Shown one piece after another: positions 16,659-25,196 of a stretch of 58,827 nucleotides of DNA. The notes under the pieces were generated by a model. That model saw only the letters and a list, made by a program, of their open reading frames with translations, was not told the DNA's origin and made no database searches. Origin of the DNA: an uncultured Clostridia bacterium (GTDB lineage Bacteria > Bacillota > Clostridia > Oscillospirales > JAAYOS01). Positions within the stretch are counted from its first letter, which is position 1, and every line of letters begins with the position of its first letter. A program made the translations under genes and the position numbers. The stretch is taken from the NCBI GenBank assembly GCA_947593925.1, contig CANQDU010000012.1:1-58827 (forward strand), given 5' to 3'.

Positions 16659-18415
16659 TTTGCGTCCTCCTTAGGCACGGGCAGGCGTATGAAGACGCTC
16701 GTGCCCTGTCCGTAGATGGACTTTATCTCAAGGTCGCCGCCGTGGCGCTCGACTATCTCGCGCGCTATCGAGAGGCCGAGGCCCGAGCCGCCCGCGGCGC
16801 GGCTCCGCGCCTTATCGACGCGGTAGAACCGCTCGCCGAGGCGCTTCAGCGCGTCCTCGGGTATGCCGATGCCGTTGTCGGTTATCTGTATGCAGACAAA
16901 CCCCTCCTCGCGGCGCACGACCGTCTCAATGCGTCCGCCGTCCGGGGTGTACTTTATGGCGTTTGAGAGTATGTTCGTTATGACCTGCTCTATCCGTCCC
17001 TCGTCGCAGAGTATCTCCGGCGGTTCCTCCGCAAACTCCACCGTCATTACGTGGGAGTGCTTCTCCGCCTCGAGGCGCATGGCCTCCACCACGCGCTCTA
17101 TGAGCGGACGGAGCTGCGTTCTCACCGGCTTCAGCTCCTCCGCGCCGTAGTCGAACTTTGAGAGCGTGAGCAGGTCGGAGACGATGCGCGTCATCCTGTC
17201 CGCCTCGCCGAGGATGACCGTGAGGAAGCTCCTTCTCGTCTCCTCGTCTATATCCGGCGCGTCGAGCAAGGTCTCGGTGTAGCTCTTGACGTTCGTGAGC
17301 GGTGTGCGGAGCTCGTGGGAGACGTTCGCGACGAACTCGCGCCGCGTCGCGTCGAGCTTTGCCTGCTCGGTGACGTCGTGCAGCACCGCCATGATGCCGC
17401 CCTCGCTCTCCTCGCCTATCGGGGTGAGGTAGAGCTCGATAGACCGTCCGCCGCGCTCGATATTCGTCTCGCGGTAGGCTGGGTACTTCAGCTTTTCAAG
17501 CTCCTCCCACTCGGGCTCCTCAAAGAGGTCGGCGTATGCGAGACCGTCCGGCTCGCAGTCGAGCATTCTCCGCGCGGCGGGGTTCATCTGCGTCACGCGC
17601 CGGTCACGGTCGAACGCGCAGACGCCGTCGGTCATATACAGGAACAGCGCGTCGAGCTTGTCGCGCTCGCCCCGAACCTCCGCCATCGTCTGCGCGAGGC
17701 GCGCCGCCATGTCGTTGAAGGTCTCGCTCAACGTGCCTATCTCGTCGGTGGAGTGGACCTCCAGTCTCCCCTCGAAGTCGCCCTCCGCTATCTCCTGCGC
17801 GGAGCGGATAAGCCCCTCGATAGGCGTGGTGATGGTCTTTGAGAGCAGGAACGAGAGCAGCACGGAGATGGCGAGGCCGAACATCAGGCTCTCGAGGATT
17901 ATCATAAAGAGCTCGGTCGAGAGCTCGCCCGCGCTTATCTTCGCGTCGCGTATGTAGACTATGTAGCTTCCGCCGCTGCCGGACACCGGCACGGCGATGT
18001 CGATATACTTTGCAGAGAGCGACCGCGCCGAGCCTATCTCGCCGTCTATCGCGGTGAGTATGTTCGGCGTCACGTCGAGGCGCGCGCCGATGGACGGGTC
18101 GGAGCCGGTGATGTATTCGCCGCTCCTGCCGTCGAGGACGAAGTAGTTGCGGTTGTAGAGGTCTACGCCGAGGGTGCCGGAGTACGCGCCGAGCACGTCC
18201 GCTATCGCCTCCGCTCCGTCGGGATCCTCGCTTGCGAGGCGCAGAGAGGAGACGAAGTCCGTATTCGTCGTGAAGACCGACTCCATCCGCTCCGAAAACT
18301 CGTTGAGGTGATACACCGCAACGCTGTTGAGAAGGAAGGTGCCGACGACCGTCATTATCGACACCATCAACAGCACGAGCACGAGCACGAGCTTGAAGTG
18401 CAGATTGTGGAACAC
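16655..18415 (-). CDS. walK: WalK (YycG) sensor histidine kinase
   Basis: A 586-residue membrane kinase that senses cell-wall status and phosphorylates WalR. In order: TM1 (about 9-32), an extracytoplasmic sensor domain (33-165), TM2 (about 168-193), HAMP (195-245), PAS (252-350), a dimerisation/phosphoacceptor helix with His367 in VSHELRTPL, and a HATPase domain with NAIKYTPDGG, DNGIGIP and GSGLGLSIAREI. This is the full WalK architecture. The GTG start at 18415 has AAGGAGGT 9 nt upstream. It lies 59 nt after walR. Confidence 0.95.
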   Translation of the reverse strand: MFHNLHFKLVLVLVLLMVSIMTVVGTFLLNSVAVYHLNEFSERMESVFTTNTDFVSSLRLASEDPDGAEAIADVLGAYSGTLGVDLYNRNYFVLDGRSGEYITGSDPSIGARLDVTPNILTAIDGEIGSARSLSAKYIDIAVPVSGSGGSYIVYIRDAKISAGELSTELFMIILESLMFGLAISVLLSFLLSKTITTPIEGLIRSAQEIAEGDFEGRLEVHSTDEIGTLSETFNDMAARLAQTMAEVRGERDKLDALFLYMTDGVCAFDRDRRVTQMNPAARRMLDCEPDGLAYADLFEEPEWEELEKLKYPAYRETNIERGGRSIELYLTPIGEESEGGIMAVLHDVTEQAKLDATRREFVANVSHELRTPLTNVKSYTETLLDAPDIDEETRRSFLTVILGEADRMTRIVSDLLTLSKFDYGAEELKPVRTQLRPLIERVVEAMRLEAEKHSHVMTVEFAEEPPEILCDEGRIEQVITNILSNAIKYTPDGGRIETVVRREEGFVCIQITDNGIGIPEDALKRLGERFYRVDKARSRAAGGSGLGLSIAREIVERHGGDLEIKSIYGQGTSVFIRLPVPKEDAK

Positions 18416-18474
18416 TCTGCCGGCACCTCCTTACCTTTTGTTATTCATCGGAACATTCTTCGCCTCTTTGCGGG

Positions 18475-19167
18475 CTACGCCATCATGTAGCCGAGGCCGC
18501 GCTTTGTGAGGATATACGTCGGCTCGGCCGGGTCGGTCTCGACCTTCTCGCGGAGGCGGCGTATCGTCACGTCCACCGTGCGCGCGTCTCCGTAGCCGCC
18601 GAACTCCCAGACCTTGTTCATGAGGTCTTCGCGCGTGACGACCCTTCCGCGCGCCTGCGCGAGGAAGTATATGAGCTCAAATTCCCTGTGCGTGAGGCCG
18701 ACGGCCTTCCCGTCGCGGAAGACGTCCTCCGCGTGCGGGTCTATGCGGAGCTCGCCCACCGAGATGACGTCCGGGTCGCCGGCGGCCGGCGCGGGCGTCA
18801 TGCTTCCGCGGCGGAGGTTCGCGCGCACCCGCGCCATCAGCTCCGCCATGGAGAACGGCTTCGTTATGTAGTCGTCCGCGCCGAGGTCGAGGCCGAGCAC
18901 CTTGTCCGCCTCCTCCTCGCGCGCGGTGAGCATGATTATCGGCACGGCGGAGCCGCTCTCGCGCACCCTCCGGCAGACCTCGAAGCCGTCCATCTCGGGC
19001 AGCATCACGTCGAGAAGTATTATGTCCGGGTCGTCCGCGAGGGCGCGGCGCAGTCCCTCCGCGCCGTCGTAGGCGCAGACGGGGTCGTACCCCGCGCGGG
19101 ATATGTTGAACGCAAGGATGTCCGCTATAGAGCGCTCATCCTCCACAATAAGTATTTTCTCGCTCAT
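18475..19167 (-). CDS. walR: WalR (YycF) response regulator
   Basis: A 230-residue OmpR-family regulator. The receiver domain carries acidic residues ED at 9-10, phosphoacceptor Asp53 (LLDVMLPEMDG) and the conserved Lys in DYITKPF. The C-terminal winged helix ends VRRLREKVE...RGLGY-like, as in WalR. It normally controls peptidoglycan hydrolase genes through TGTWAH repeats; matching sites are seen at 51982 and a near match at 14442. ATG 19167 is preceded by GGAGGT. First gene of walRKHI. Confidence 0.96.
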   Translation of the reverse strand: MSEKILIVEDERSIADILAFNISRAGYDPVCAYDGAEGLRRALADDPDIILLDVMLPEMDGFEVCRRVRESGSAVPIIMLTAREEEADKVLGLDLGADDYITKPFSMAELMARVRANLRRGSMTPAPAAGDPDVISVGELRIDPHAEDVFRDGKAVGLTHREFELIYFLAQARGRVVTREDLMNKVWEFGGYGDARTVDVTIRRLREKVETDPAEPTYILTKRGLGYMMA

Positions 19168-19221
19168 ATTTACCTCCGTTGCATCTTCCCGGCAAAAACC
19201 GTACGGGAGCCGAAAGTTTTT

Positions 19222-19795
19222 GTGTCAGCCTCGCAGAGTTCGCCGCGCCCCAAACGGCGCTTTGCGCCGACGTCCCGACATTGTACAGCGCGGAGCGCGT
19301 GTCGAGCGGCGAAGCCGCTTCCGCATTCTAATCAGCTCAATGTCGGGCAATATTCGCAAAGCGAATATTGCGAGCGAGGGCTGTAAAATGTCGGGTGAGG
19401 AATATGTTGGTGCCCTCGCGGTTCTCGCGGTACGGCTTTGCCCATTCCTAAAATTTCCCGCTTCAGCCTCGCAGAGTTTCGCGCCTCTGGCGCGAAATAG
19501 AGTCAAATCATTTTCGGCGGCGGCGTGTACGTCGCCGAAAATACTTTGCGCGAAGCGTGCGTCGAAGACGGCGAAGCCGCTTCCGCGCCTGTTCGCGCGG
19601 TTAAATTCGGCGCGAAGCGTCGAATTTGCGTAGGGGCAATTCATTTGCCCCGAGCATTTCAATCGGAAGGGCTCCCACGCGGTCGCCGACCGCGTGGGAA
19701 TTGCGTAGCGCAGCGCTTGTCGTCGGCAGAGCTCCGCTCTGTCCGACGACTCGCAGGAAATCGCGCGCGATTTCCTGCGACTATTATACCACATA
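19222..19795 (+). repeat. Mosaic hairpin repeat, family A, copy 2 (longest)
   Basis: A gene-free block filling the gap between walR and the ECF gene. It contains two CCTCGCAGAG leaders, a TTTCGCGCC..GGCGCGAAA stem and a stem with the conserved GGCGTGTACGTC loop. It also carries the two-hairpin module (19348-19419), a GGGGCAA-TTCA-TTTGCCCC hairpin, the GAGCATTTCAATCGGAAGGG segment with a CCCACGCGGTC stem, and a GTCGTCGG/CAGAGC nested stem. It ends in CTATTATACC, as copy 3 ends in CTATTATAGC. Confidence 0.8.
19348..19419 (+). repeat. Two-hairpin module H1-H2, copy 1
   Basis: H1: CAATATTCGC-AAA-GCGAATATTG (19348-19370). H2: GCGAGGGC (19374-19381) pairs with GCCCTCGC (19412-19419) around a 30-nt loop. 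The same layout recurs at 37231, 55174 and 46080 with different but still paired stems. Confidence 0.7.
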
Positions 19796-19835
19796 AATGC
19801 AAATCTGACACTACTTTTTATTGTTTATCTGGCAC

Positions 19836-19864
19836 TTGAAAACCCGCCGCGCCGAAAGTATATT
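19836..19864 (+). promoter_or_regulatory. Promoter of the ECF S-component gene
   Basis: TTGAAA (19836-19841), 17 nt, TATATT (19859-19864), about 30 nt before the start codon. The leader is too short for a riboswitch. Confidence 0.65.
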
Positions 19865-19894
19865 ATGTGTACAACATCAAAGGAGATGTGACAG

Positions 19895-20494
19895 ATGACA
19901 AAGAACAACAAGGCTCTTACCACCATAGTCGGTATCGCGTTCATGAGCGCGCTGGTTTTCGTCGGCTCGATGATAAGCATACCCATCCCGACCGTGCTCG
20001 ACGTGAGCCGCATCCACCTCGGCAACATCTTCTGCCTGCTCGCGGGCTTCATGCTCGGCGGCGCGAAGGGCGGATTTGCCGCCGGCCTCGGCTCGATGCT
20101 CTACGACTTCACAAATCCCAAATACATCGCGTCCTCGCCCATAACCTTCATCAACAAGTTCATGATGGGCTTCGTGTGCGGCTGCATCGCGGGCGGCGTC
20201 ATCCGCAGCTACGCCTCGGCCGAAGGCCGCGCGAAGCTCGCCCGGCTGATAATCGCCGCGGCGGCGGGCGCGCTCACCTACGTCGCGCTGTACGTCGGCA
20301 AGGGACTCATCGAGGACATATTCTTCCTCCGCGCGGAGGTCGAAACGGCTCTGCTCTCCGCAAAGGTCAAGACCGTGACCTCGCTTGTCAACGCGGTAAT
20401 CGCCATTGTGGCGTCGGTCCCGCTTGCCGTGGCGCTGAAGAGCGGACTGCGGCGCGCGGGTCTTACGCGCTGGCTCGGCGGCGGAGCAGAATAG
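19895..20494 (+). CDS. ECF transporter S component (vitamin-type)
   Basis: A 199-residue membrane protein with about six hydrophobic segments, typical of substrate-binding S components of energy-coupling factor importers. The N-terminal SMISIPIPTVLDVSRIHLGNIFCLLAGFMLGGAKGG and the later SSPITFINKFMMGF region fit a cobalamin/pantothenate/thiamine-precursor-like S subunit, but the substrate cannot be told from sequence alone. No EcfA or EcfT is present, so it must share an energising module encoded elsewhere. ATG 19895 has AAGGAGATG upstream. Monocistronic, followed by the tRNA cluster. Confidence 0.85.
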   Translation: MTKNNKALTTIVGIAFMSALVFVGSMISIPIPTVLDVSRIHLGNIFCLLAGFMLGGAKGGFAAGLGSMLYDFTNPKYIASSPITFINKFMMGFVCGCIAGGVIRSYASAEGRAKLARLIIAAAAGALTYVALYVGKGLIEDIFFLRAEVETALLSAKVKTVTSLVNAVIAIVASVPLAVALKSGLRRAGLTRWLGGGAE

Positions 20495-20550
20495 TATTTT
20501 GCCTTTCATGCCGAGCGGCAAAAAATATCGGCCGCGGGCAGAAAATATAG

Positions 20551-20579
20551 TTGACAAGCCGCCTTTTATTGGTTATAAT
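20551..20579 (+). promoter_or_regulatory. Consensus promoter of the tRNA cluster
   Basis: TTGACA (20551-20556), 17 nt, TATAAT (20574-20579): a perfect sigma-A promoter about 40 nt before the first tRNA. Confidence 0.85.
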
Positions 20580-20619
20580 ATACTTTGCCCGTCGGAGCAA
20601 GAGCTTTGGCGGAGCAGCT

Positions 20620-20696
20620 GGCGGCGTAGCTCAGTTGGCTAGAGCAACCGGTTCATACCCGGTAGGTCATAGGTTCAAGTCCGATCGCCGCTACCA
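20620..20696 (+). tRNA. tRNA-Met (anticodon CAT)
   Basis: A full cloverleaf with encoded CCA: acceptor GGCGGCG/CGCCGCT (G-T at the end), D arm GCTC..GAGC, anticodon stem ACCGG/CCGGT with loop TTCATAC, and T loop TTCAAGT. The CAT anticodon makes it elongator Met; an Ile tRNA with modified CAT is a less likely alternative. The T stem has one mismatch. Confidence 0.9.
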
Positions 20697-20702
20697 AAGA
20701 AC

Positions 20703-20726
20703 GCGGGGCGAGTTTCCTCGCCCCGC
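20703..20726 (+). other. Hairpin between tRNA genes
   Basis: GCGGGGCGAG-TTTC-CTCGCCCCGC in the spacer between tRNA-Met and tRNA-Glu, without a T-run. It could be a processing signal. Confidence 0.4.
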
Positions 20727-20736
20727 GCTCCGTTGA

Positions 20737-20811
20737 GGCCCGTTGGTCAAGCGGCTAAGACACCGCCCTTTCACGGCGGAAACAGGAGTTCGATTCTCCT
20801 ACGGGTCACCA
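20737..20811 (+). tRNA. tRNA-Glu (anticodon TTC)
   Basis: Acceptor GGCCCGT pairs with ACGGGTC, the anticodon stem is CCGCC/GGCGG with loop CTTTCAC, the T loop is TTCGATT, and CCA is encoded. Normal length. Confidence 0.95.
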
Positions 20812-20841
20812 CGATACCACGCCTTTAGGCTTGATATATTC

Positions 20842-20918
20842 GGAGGCTTAGCTCAGCTGGTTAGAGCGCCTGCTTCACACGCAGGAGGTCACTGGTTCGA
20901 GTCCAGCAGTCTCCACCA
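20842..20918 (+). tRNA. tRNA-Val (anticodon CAC)
   Basis: Acceptor GGAGGCT pairs with AGTCTCC, the anticodon stem is CCTGC/GCAGG with loop TTCACAC, the T loop is TTCGAGT, and CCA is encoded. Last gene of the cluster. Confidence 0.95.
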
Positions 20919-20920
20919 AG

Positions 20921-20957
20921 AAAGTACCGAAACCGCAAGTGTTTCGGTACTTTTTTA
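20921..20957 (+). terminator. Terminator of the tRNA cluster
   Basis: AAAGTACCGAAAC (20921-20933) pairs with GTTTCGGTACTTT (20941-20953) and runs into TTTATT. Confidence 0.85.
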
Positions 20958-21211
20958 TTGCTTTTCCGTGTAAAAAATAGAGACGTATTTTCAAGTGTTA
21001 GTTTGGTGTTAGTTTAGCGCAAAAAAGGACTTCGGAGCCGAAGCCCCGAAGTCCCTCTCAAAGTGCCCATCTATTCTACTAATATTGCAGCCCCTTATTC
21101 AGATTTGTAAAGGACTTTATTCCGAAGATATTTTTTAAATTTCTCCCGCTGATTTTAAGAACGTGATAATTGAATTTTTCTTATATTCATCGTCACCTTC
21201 TATTTCCGGTT
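20958..21211. other. AT-rich spacer after tRNA-Val
   Basis: Apart from the minus-strand terminator at 21021-21054, no gene is seen. The composition is lower in GC than the flanks and a GTGTTAGTTTGGTGTTAGTTT-like doublet occurs near 20995-21015. It could be a scar of an integrated element downstream of the tRNA, but no integrase or repeated tRNA 3-prime end was found. Confidence 0.4.
21021..21054 (-). terminator. Terminator for the duplicated small genes
   Basis: On the minus strand GGACTTCGG pairs with CCGAAGTCC around a 10-nt loop and is followed by TTTTTT. Confidence 0.75.
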
Positions 21212-21430
21212 TTAAAATGAGTCTGAAATGTTTGCCGGCTTCGGTGAATTCTTGCAGAATAACAGCTGTGTTTTGTTGTTCTCAGCCATGAGCTTTTTGA
21301 ACTCGTCTACACTAAGGTTAGCTTCTACAGCAGCCTGCTCAACGGTGATGATAGACTTGCGTACAAGGTTGAGAAGCAATTCATTACGAGTTTTAGTTTG
21401 TGCCCTGTTCATCTTCTCTTCAATGGTCAC
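21212..21430 (-). CDS. Small hypothetical protein, distal copy of a tandem pair
   Basis: A 72-residue, mostly helical, charged protein with the GTG start preceded by GGGAGGT at a good distance. It lacks four residues (ALAA) present in the upstream twin but is otherwise nearly identical. The segment ITVEQAAVEANLSVDEFKKLM resembles the short helical tails of Rpn/PD-(D/E)XK-type putative transposases (inference), here as a stand-alone peptide. A strong minus-strand terminator follows. Function unknown. Confidence 0.6.
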   Translation of the reverse strand: MTIEEKMNRAQTKTRNELLLNLVRKSIITVEQAAVEANLSVDEFKKLMAENNKTQLLFCKNSPKPANISDSF

Positions 21431-21768
21431 GTATTGTACCTCCCATCTTTTGTCGGTGCGGATATCTTTGCTGCTTTGTCATCTTCAAAATGAGTCTGAA
21501 TTGTTTGCCGGCTTCGGTGAATTCTTGCAGAATAACAGCTGTGTTTTGTTGTTCTCAGCCATGAGCTTTTTGAACTCGTCTACACTAAGGTTAGCTTCTA
21601 CCGCAGCCTGCTCAACGGTGATGATAGACTCGCGTACAAGTTTGAGAAGCAATTCATTACGAGTTTTAGTTTGTTCAGCGGCTAGAGCTCTGTTCATCTT
21701 CTCTTCAATGGTCACGTACTGTACCTCCCATCTTTTGTCGGTGCGGATATCCTTGCTGCTTTGTCATC
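21214..21768. repeat. Direct tandem duplication of about 270-282 bp
   Basis: Unit 1 (21214-21483) and unit 2 (21487-21768) are nearly identical end to end, from AAAATGAGTCTGA to CTTTGTCATC. Each carries one small gene with its ribosome site. Unit 2 has one 12-nt insertion. Confidence 0.9.
21485..21715 (-). CDS. Small hypothetical protein, proximal copy of a tandem pair
   Basis: A 76-residue twin of the gene at 21212-21430, with the same GTG start and ribosome site. The two differ by a 12-nt insertion (ALAA) and a few substitutions. Because the whole unit is duplicated, including the ribosome site, both copies should be translated. The two products could be an evolving regulator pair or a recent neutral duplication. 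Confidence 0.6.
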   Translation of the reverse strand: MTIEEKMNRALAAEQTKTRNELLLKLVRESIITVEQAAVEANLSVDEFKKLMAENNKTQLLFCKNSPKPANNSDSF

Positions 21769-21844
21769 CAATATGTATTTCGGTATACACCGCTCACTGT
21801 CGCGCGCCTGACAGCCGCGTCCGACGGTCGCACCGCCGCACCGC

Positions 21845-22933
21845 CTACTCCTCTTCCACGACGATGATGTCCTTCGGGTAGGAGTTCAGCACGCGGCAGC
21901 CGTCCTCGGTGATGAGCACCAGGTCCTCTATCCTCACGCCGATGCCCTCGTCCGGCAGGTAGATGCCCGGCTCGACCGAGAAGCACTGACCGACCTCTAT
22001 CACCTCGTCGTTCAGCGCGCCGGCGTCCCCCGGCTCGTGGTCCTCGAGACCGATGGAGTGCCCGGTGCGGTGGATGAAATACTCCCCGAAGCCCATCTCC
22101 TCGATATAGCTCCGTGCCGCCGCGTCCACGTCCTTCATTCTGTTGCCGGGCTTCGCTGCGGCGATGCCGCGCAGGTTGGCCTCGAGCACTATGTTGTATA
22201 TCTCGCGTTGGCGCGGGCTCACCTCGCCGACAAAGACCGTCCTCGTCATGTCGGAGGCGTAGTCCCTGTAGAACCCGCCGATGTCGAGCACCACGCAGTC
22301 GCCCCGCTTAGGCCGCGTTCCGTCGCCCATGTGGTGCGGGTCGGCCGCGTCCTTTCCGTAAGCGCATATCGGCGGGAACGAGACGCGCTCGATGCCGTGC
22401 GCCCGGTATATCTCGCGCACCTTCGCCTCGTACTCCCGCTCCGAGAGGTGCCGGCCGGCCCACGGGATGACCTCCGCCATGACCGCGTCGTTTATCCGCG
22501 AGGACTCTATCATCAGCTCCTGCTCGGCCTTGTCCTTTATCTGACGCACCTTGTCCACTATCACGGACGCATTTTCAAAGGTGCAGCTCGGGCAGAGCTT
22601 CTGCAGGCGCAGCAGGAACATCGCCGGCCACGTCTTGTCTACGCCCACCGGCTTCCCCTTCTCCACATATTCCGCGAGTATAGCCACCGGATCCTCCACG
22701 TCGTCGTAGGAGCGGACAAAGACGCCGAGATCCTCAGTTACGGGAGTGAGGCGGTTGATAACGAGCCGGCAGTCGCCGCTTTCGTTCACATAGAGCGCGA
22801 GCATCCGCTCGCCGCTGTAGTACCTCTTTCCGAGCAGATAGAAAATAGAGACGGAGTCCGAAATGATTATCTGCGGGATACCCTTCTCCCGCATTTTTTC
22901 GGTTATGCGATAAAGTCTGGACCTGTCAAGCAT
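21845..22933 (-). CDS. M24 family Xaa-Pro aminopeptidase-like metallopeptidase
   Basis: A 362-residue creatinase/prolidase-fold peptidase that releases residues next to proline. An N-terminal domain (1-130) is followed by the pita-bread catalytic domain. All five metal ligands are visible: Asp in VLDIGGF, Asp in SDMTRTVF, His in HRTGHSIG, Glu in SVEPGIY and Glu in VRIEDLV. It should be active and cytoplasmic. The ATG at 22933 has GAAAGAAG upstream. A monocistronic minus-strand gene. Confidence 0.92.
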   Translation of the reverse strand: MLDRSRLYRITEKMREKGIPQIIISDSVSIFYLLGKRYYSGERMLALYVNESGDCRLVINRLTPVTEDLGVFVRSYDDVEDPVAILAEYVEKGKPVGVDKTWPAMFLLRLQKLCPSCTFENASVIVDKVRQIKDKAEQELMIESSRINDAVMAEVIPWAGRHLSEREYEAKVREIYRAHGIERVSFPPICAYGKDAADPHHMGDGTRPKRGDCVVLDIGGFYRDYASDMTRTVFVGEVSPRQREIYNIVLEANLRGIAAAKPGNRMKDVDAAARSYIEEMGFGEYFIHRTGHSIGLEDHEPGDAGALNDEVIEVGQCFSVEPGIYLPDEGIGVRIEDLVLITEDGCRVLNSYPKDIIVVEEE

Positions 22934-22983
22934 GAGATCACTTCTTTCACAATCATTTTGCCGTATACTCAGCAGATAATGTT

Positions 22984-23120
22984 ATTATATCATATTGCGG
23001 AGCGATATGATATAATTGCCATGTTTTGCGGTTCCGTCCGAAGGACGGGAGCAAAACGGCTTTGAATAAATATAATAGCCGCTCCTGCGGCTATTATATC
23101 ATATCGCGGAGCGATATGCC
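22984..23120. repeat. Cluster of three AT/GC hairpins
   Basis: Upstream of the M24 gene: TATATCATAT..ATATGATATA (about 22985-23014), GTTTTGC..GCAAAAC with an inner CGTCC-GAA-GGACG (about 23024-23057) and ATAATAGCCGC-TCCT-GCGGCTATTAT (about 23072-23097). The sequence TATATCATATYGCGGAGCGATATG occurs twice. They look like members of the same hairpin-repeat habit as family A, which follows directly. Confidence 0.6.
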
Positions 23121-23129
23121 ACAGCTTAT

Positions 23130-23368
23130 TAAATGCCTCGCAGAGTTTCGCGGCGTAGCCGCGAAAGATTTCAACTAGTTTTTTCCGGCGGCGTGTACGT
23201 CGGAAAAAACTCCTTACGCGGAGCGCGCGTCGAAGACGGCGAAGCCGTCGAGGCGCGAAGCGTAGCGCATGCCGTCGGCAGAGCTGTGCTCTGTCCGACG
23301 GCCTCGCGGCAAATTGGTAAGCGAGCGAAGCGAGCGCGATTTGCCGCGAGCCGCCTTGCGGCTATTAT
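23130..23368 (+). repeat. Mosaic hairpin repeat, family A, copy 3
   Basis: A shorter copy containing the CCTCGCAGAG leader with a TTTCGCGGC-GTA-GCCGCGAAA stem, a TTTTTTCCG..CGGAAAAAA stem with the GGCGTGTACGTC loop, a GCCGTCGG/CAGAGC nested stem and the GCGAGCGAAGCGAGC palindrome. It lacks the H1-H2 module. It ends in GCGGCTATTATAGC. Confidence 0.8.
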
Positions 23369-23534
23369 AGCACACCTTCGTAAAATATGCCAGTCCGAAA
23401 GGATTTAGGAGGCTCCATATCCGCACATTTCGCGGGTTCACGGAAAGTTTATATTTCGTTCATCGAACCGCGCTTTTTTCCGAGAGTGGAAAAATGTATA
23501 ATGACCCTATCCCAACCGAAAGGAAACCTTTCTT

Positions 23535-25118
23535 ATGAAAAGAGCACTGTTACTCATACTGTCCGCCGCGCTGCTGCTCGCGGGCTGTTCGCCCGCTCCG
23601 GCCGCGTCCCCGGACGCATCCCCCAACATCTCTGCGGAGCCGTCCGCAGAAGCGTCCGCACCGGCGGAGCTCTCCGTGCCGGATGGCGCGACGCTCATTG
23701 AGCTCGGCGCGGACGGCGTCCTCGTGGACGGCGCGGCTGCTTCCTCCGACGCGGCCGCCGCAGTCTACGTAGGCGCGGAGATAATCTACTACCGCGACGG
23801 CACCGACGAGACCTACGGCGAGGGTACCGAGGCCGACATGCACTCCGAGGCGGAGGCGGCGGAGCACACCGTCGTCACGATAACCGAGCCGGGGACGTAC
23901 TTCCTGCGCGGCACTCTCCCGAAGGGTCAGATCGCGGTCAATCTCGGAGAGGACGCGGCGGAGGATCCGGACGCCGTAGTGACGCTGATACTCGGCGGCG
24001 TAGACGTCACCTGCACCGTCGCGCCGGCGCTGATATTCTACAACGTTTACGAGTGCGGCAGCACCGACGCGGAAACCGCCACGCCGGACGTCGATACCTC
24101 CGCCGCCGGGGCGAACGTCGTCATCGGCGCGGGCACGACGAACACCTTCACCGGCTCCTACGTCGCGCGCATATACGAACCTGGCACCGACAAGAAGCTG
24201 CACAAGTACGACGGGGCGTTCTACTCCAAGCAGTCTATGAACATCTCCGGCGACGACAGCGGCGTGCTGAATATCGTCGCGGACAACGAGGGTCTTGACA
24301 GCGAGCTGCACCTCACGATAAACGGCGGCACCGTCAACATCACCTCCGAAAACGACGGCATAAACACGAACGAGGACGGCGTTTCCGTGACGGCGATAAA
24401 CGGCGGCGTTCTCAACATCAACGCCGGTTTCGGCGCGGAGGGCGACGGCATCGACTCAAACGGCTACATCGTCATAAACGGCGGGACGGTCACGACCGCG
24501 GCAAACGAGACCTCGCCGGACGGCGGCATCGACGCCGACGGCCCGATATACCTGAACGGCGGAACGCTCGCGGCGTTCGGCACGCGGAACGACGCGGTGT
24601 CCGCCGACTCCGAGGCTCCGTATCTGGAGCTGAACCTTGCCTCGGCGCTCCCGGCCGGGAGTTCGCTTGAGGTGAGAAACGAAGACGACGAGGTCGTGTG
24701 GAGCGCCGTCACCATTAAGCGCTGCGCGTCGGTGACGCTCACGTCGCCCGGCCTCGCGTTCGATGAGACCTACTCTCTCTACGCCGACGGCGCCCTTCAG
24801 TGTCAGGCCGTGCCCGGCGAGACTACTTTCCCGGGCGGAGCGGACGGTAACAGACCCGCGTCTCCCTTCGGAGGACTCGGCGAGCCGCCGGCACTTCCCT
24901 CCGGCGAGCCGGGCGAGATGCCCGAACCGCCCGCGGGAGAGGCGGGAGACAGGCCCGAGCCGCCGGACGGCGGCTTCGGCGGAACGAACGGCGAGCCTCC
25001 CGCGCCGCCTTCGGGAGAACCGGGTGAGGCCGCGCCGCCCTCGGGAGAGCCGGGCGAGGCTCCCGAACCGCCCTCTGGTGAGACAGGAGATAGACCCGAG
25101 CCGCCCTCTGCGGGCTGA
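23535..25118 (+). CDS. Secreted lipoprotein with Cthe_2159-like (DUF4353) beta-helix
   Basis: A 527-residue surface lipoprotein. A signal peptide ends in the lipobox LLAGCS (Cys at about residue 19), followed by an Ala/Ser/Pro linker. Residues about 110-390 carry repeating turns (INGGTVNI, INGGVLNI, INGGTVTT, LNGGTL) and the ISGDDSGVLNIVADNEGLDS and SENDGINTNEDG blocks of the carbohydrate-binding Cthe_2159 family, which binds acidic polysaccharides such as polygalacturonate. The C-terminal 90 residues are a Pro/Gly-rich repeat (PPSGEPGE, RPEPP), a likely wall-spanning or sticky tail. ATG 23535 has AAAGGAAA upstream. It converges on the SLH gene. Confidence 0.88.
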   Translation: MKRALLLILSAALLLAGCSPAPAASPDASPNISAEPSAEASAPAELSVPDGATLIELGADGVLVDGAAASSDAAAAVYVGAEIIYYRDGTDETYGEGTEADMHSEAEAAEHTVVTITEPGTYFLRGTLPKGQIAVNLGEDAAEDPDAVVTLILGGVDVTCTVAPALIFYNVYECGSTDAETATPDVDTSAAGANVVIGAGTTNTFTGSYVARIYEPGTDKKLHKYDGAFYSKQSMNISGDDSGVLNIVADNEGLDSELHLTINGGTVNITSENDGINTNEDGVSVTAINGGVLNINAGFGAEGDGIDSNGYIVINGGTVTTAANETSPDGGIDADGPIYLNGGTLAAFGTRNDAVSADSEAPYLELNLASALPAGSSLEVRNEDDEVVWSAVTIKRCASVTLTSPGLAFDETYSLYADGALQCQAVPGETTFPGGADGNRPASPFGGLGEPPALPSGEPGEMPEPPAGEAGDRPEPPDGGFGGTNGEPPAPPSGEPGEAAPPSGEPGEAPEPPSGETGDRPEPPSAG

Positions 25119-25196
25119 GTTCGCAGCTCGAGACTTTGTGCGGGGCTCGGAGGTTTTGCGGGGTTCGCGGGACTCCGTCGCCGTGGATAAAAGGAT

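Noticed and set aside
20842..21211. Integration site of a mobile element at tRNA-Val
   Set aside because: No repeated copy of the tRNA 3-prime end and no integrase were found in the following 2 kb.
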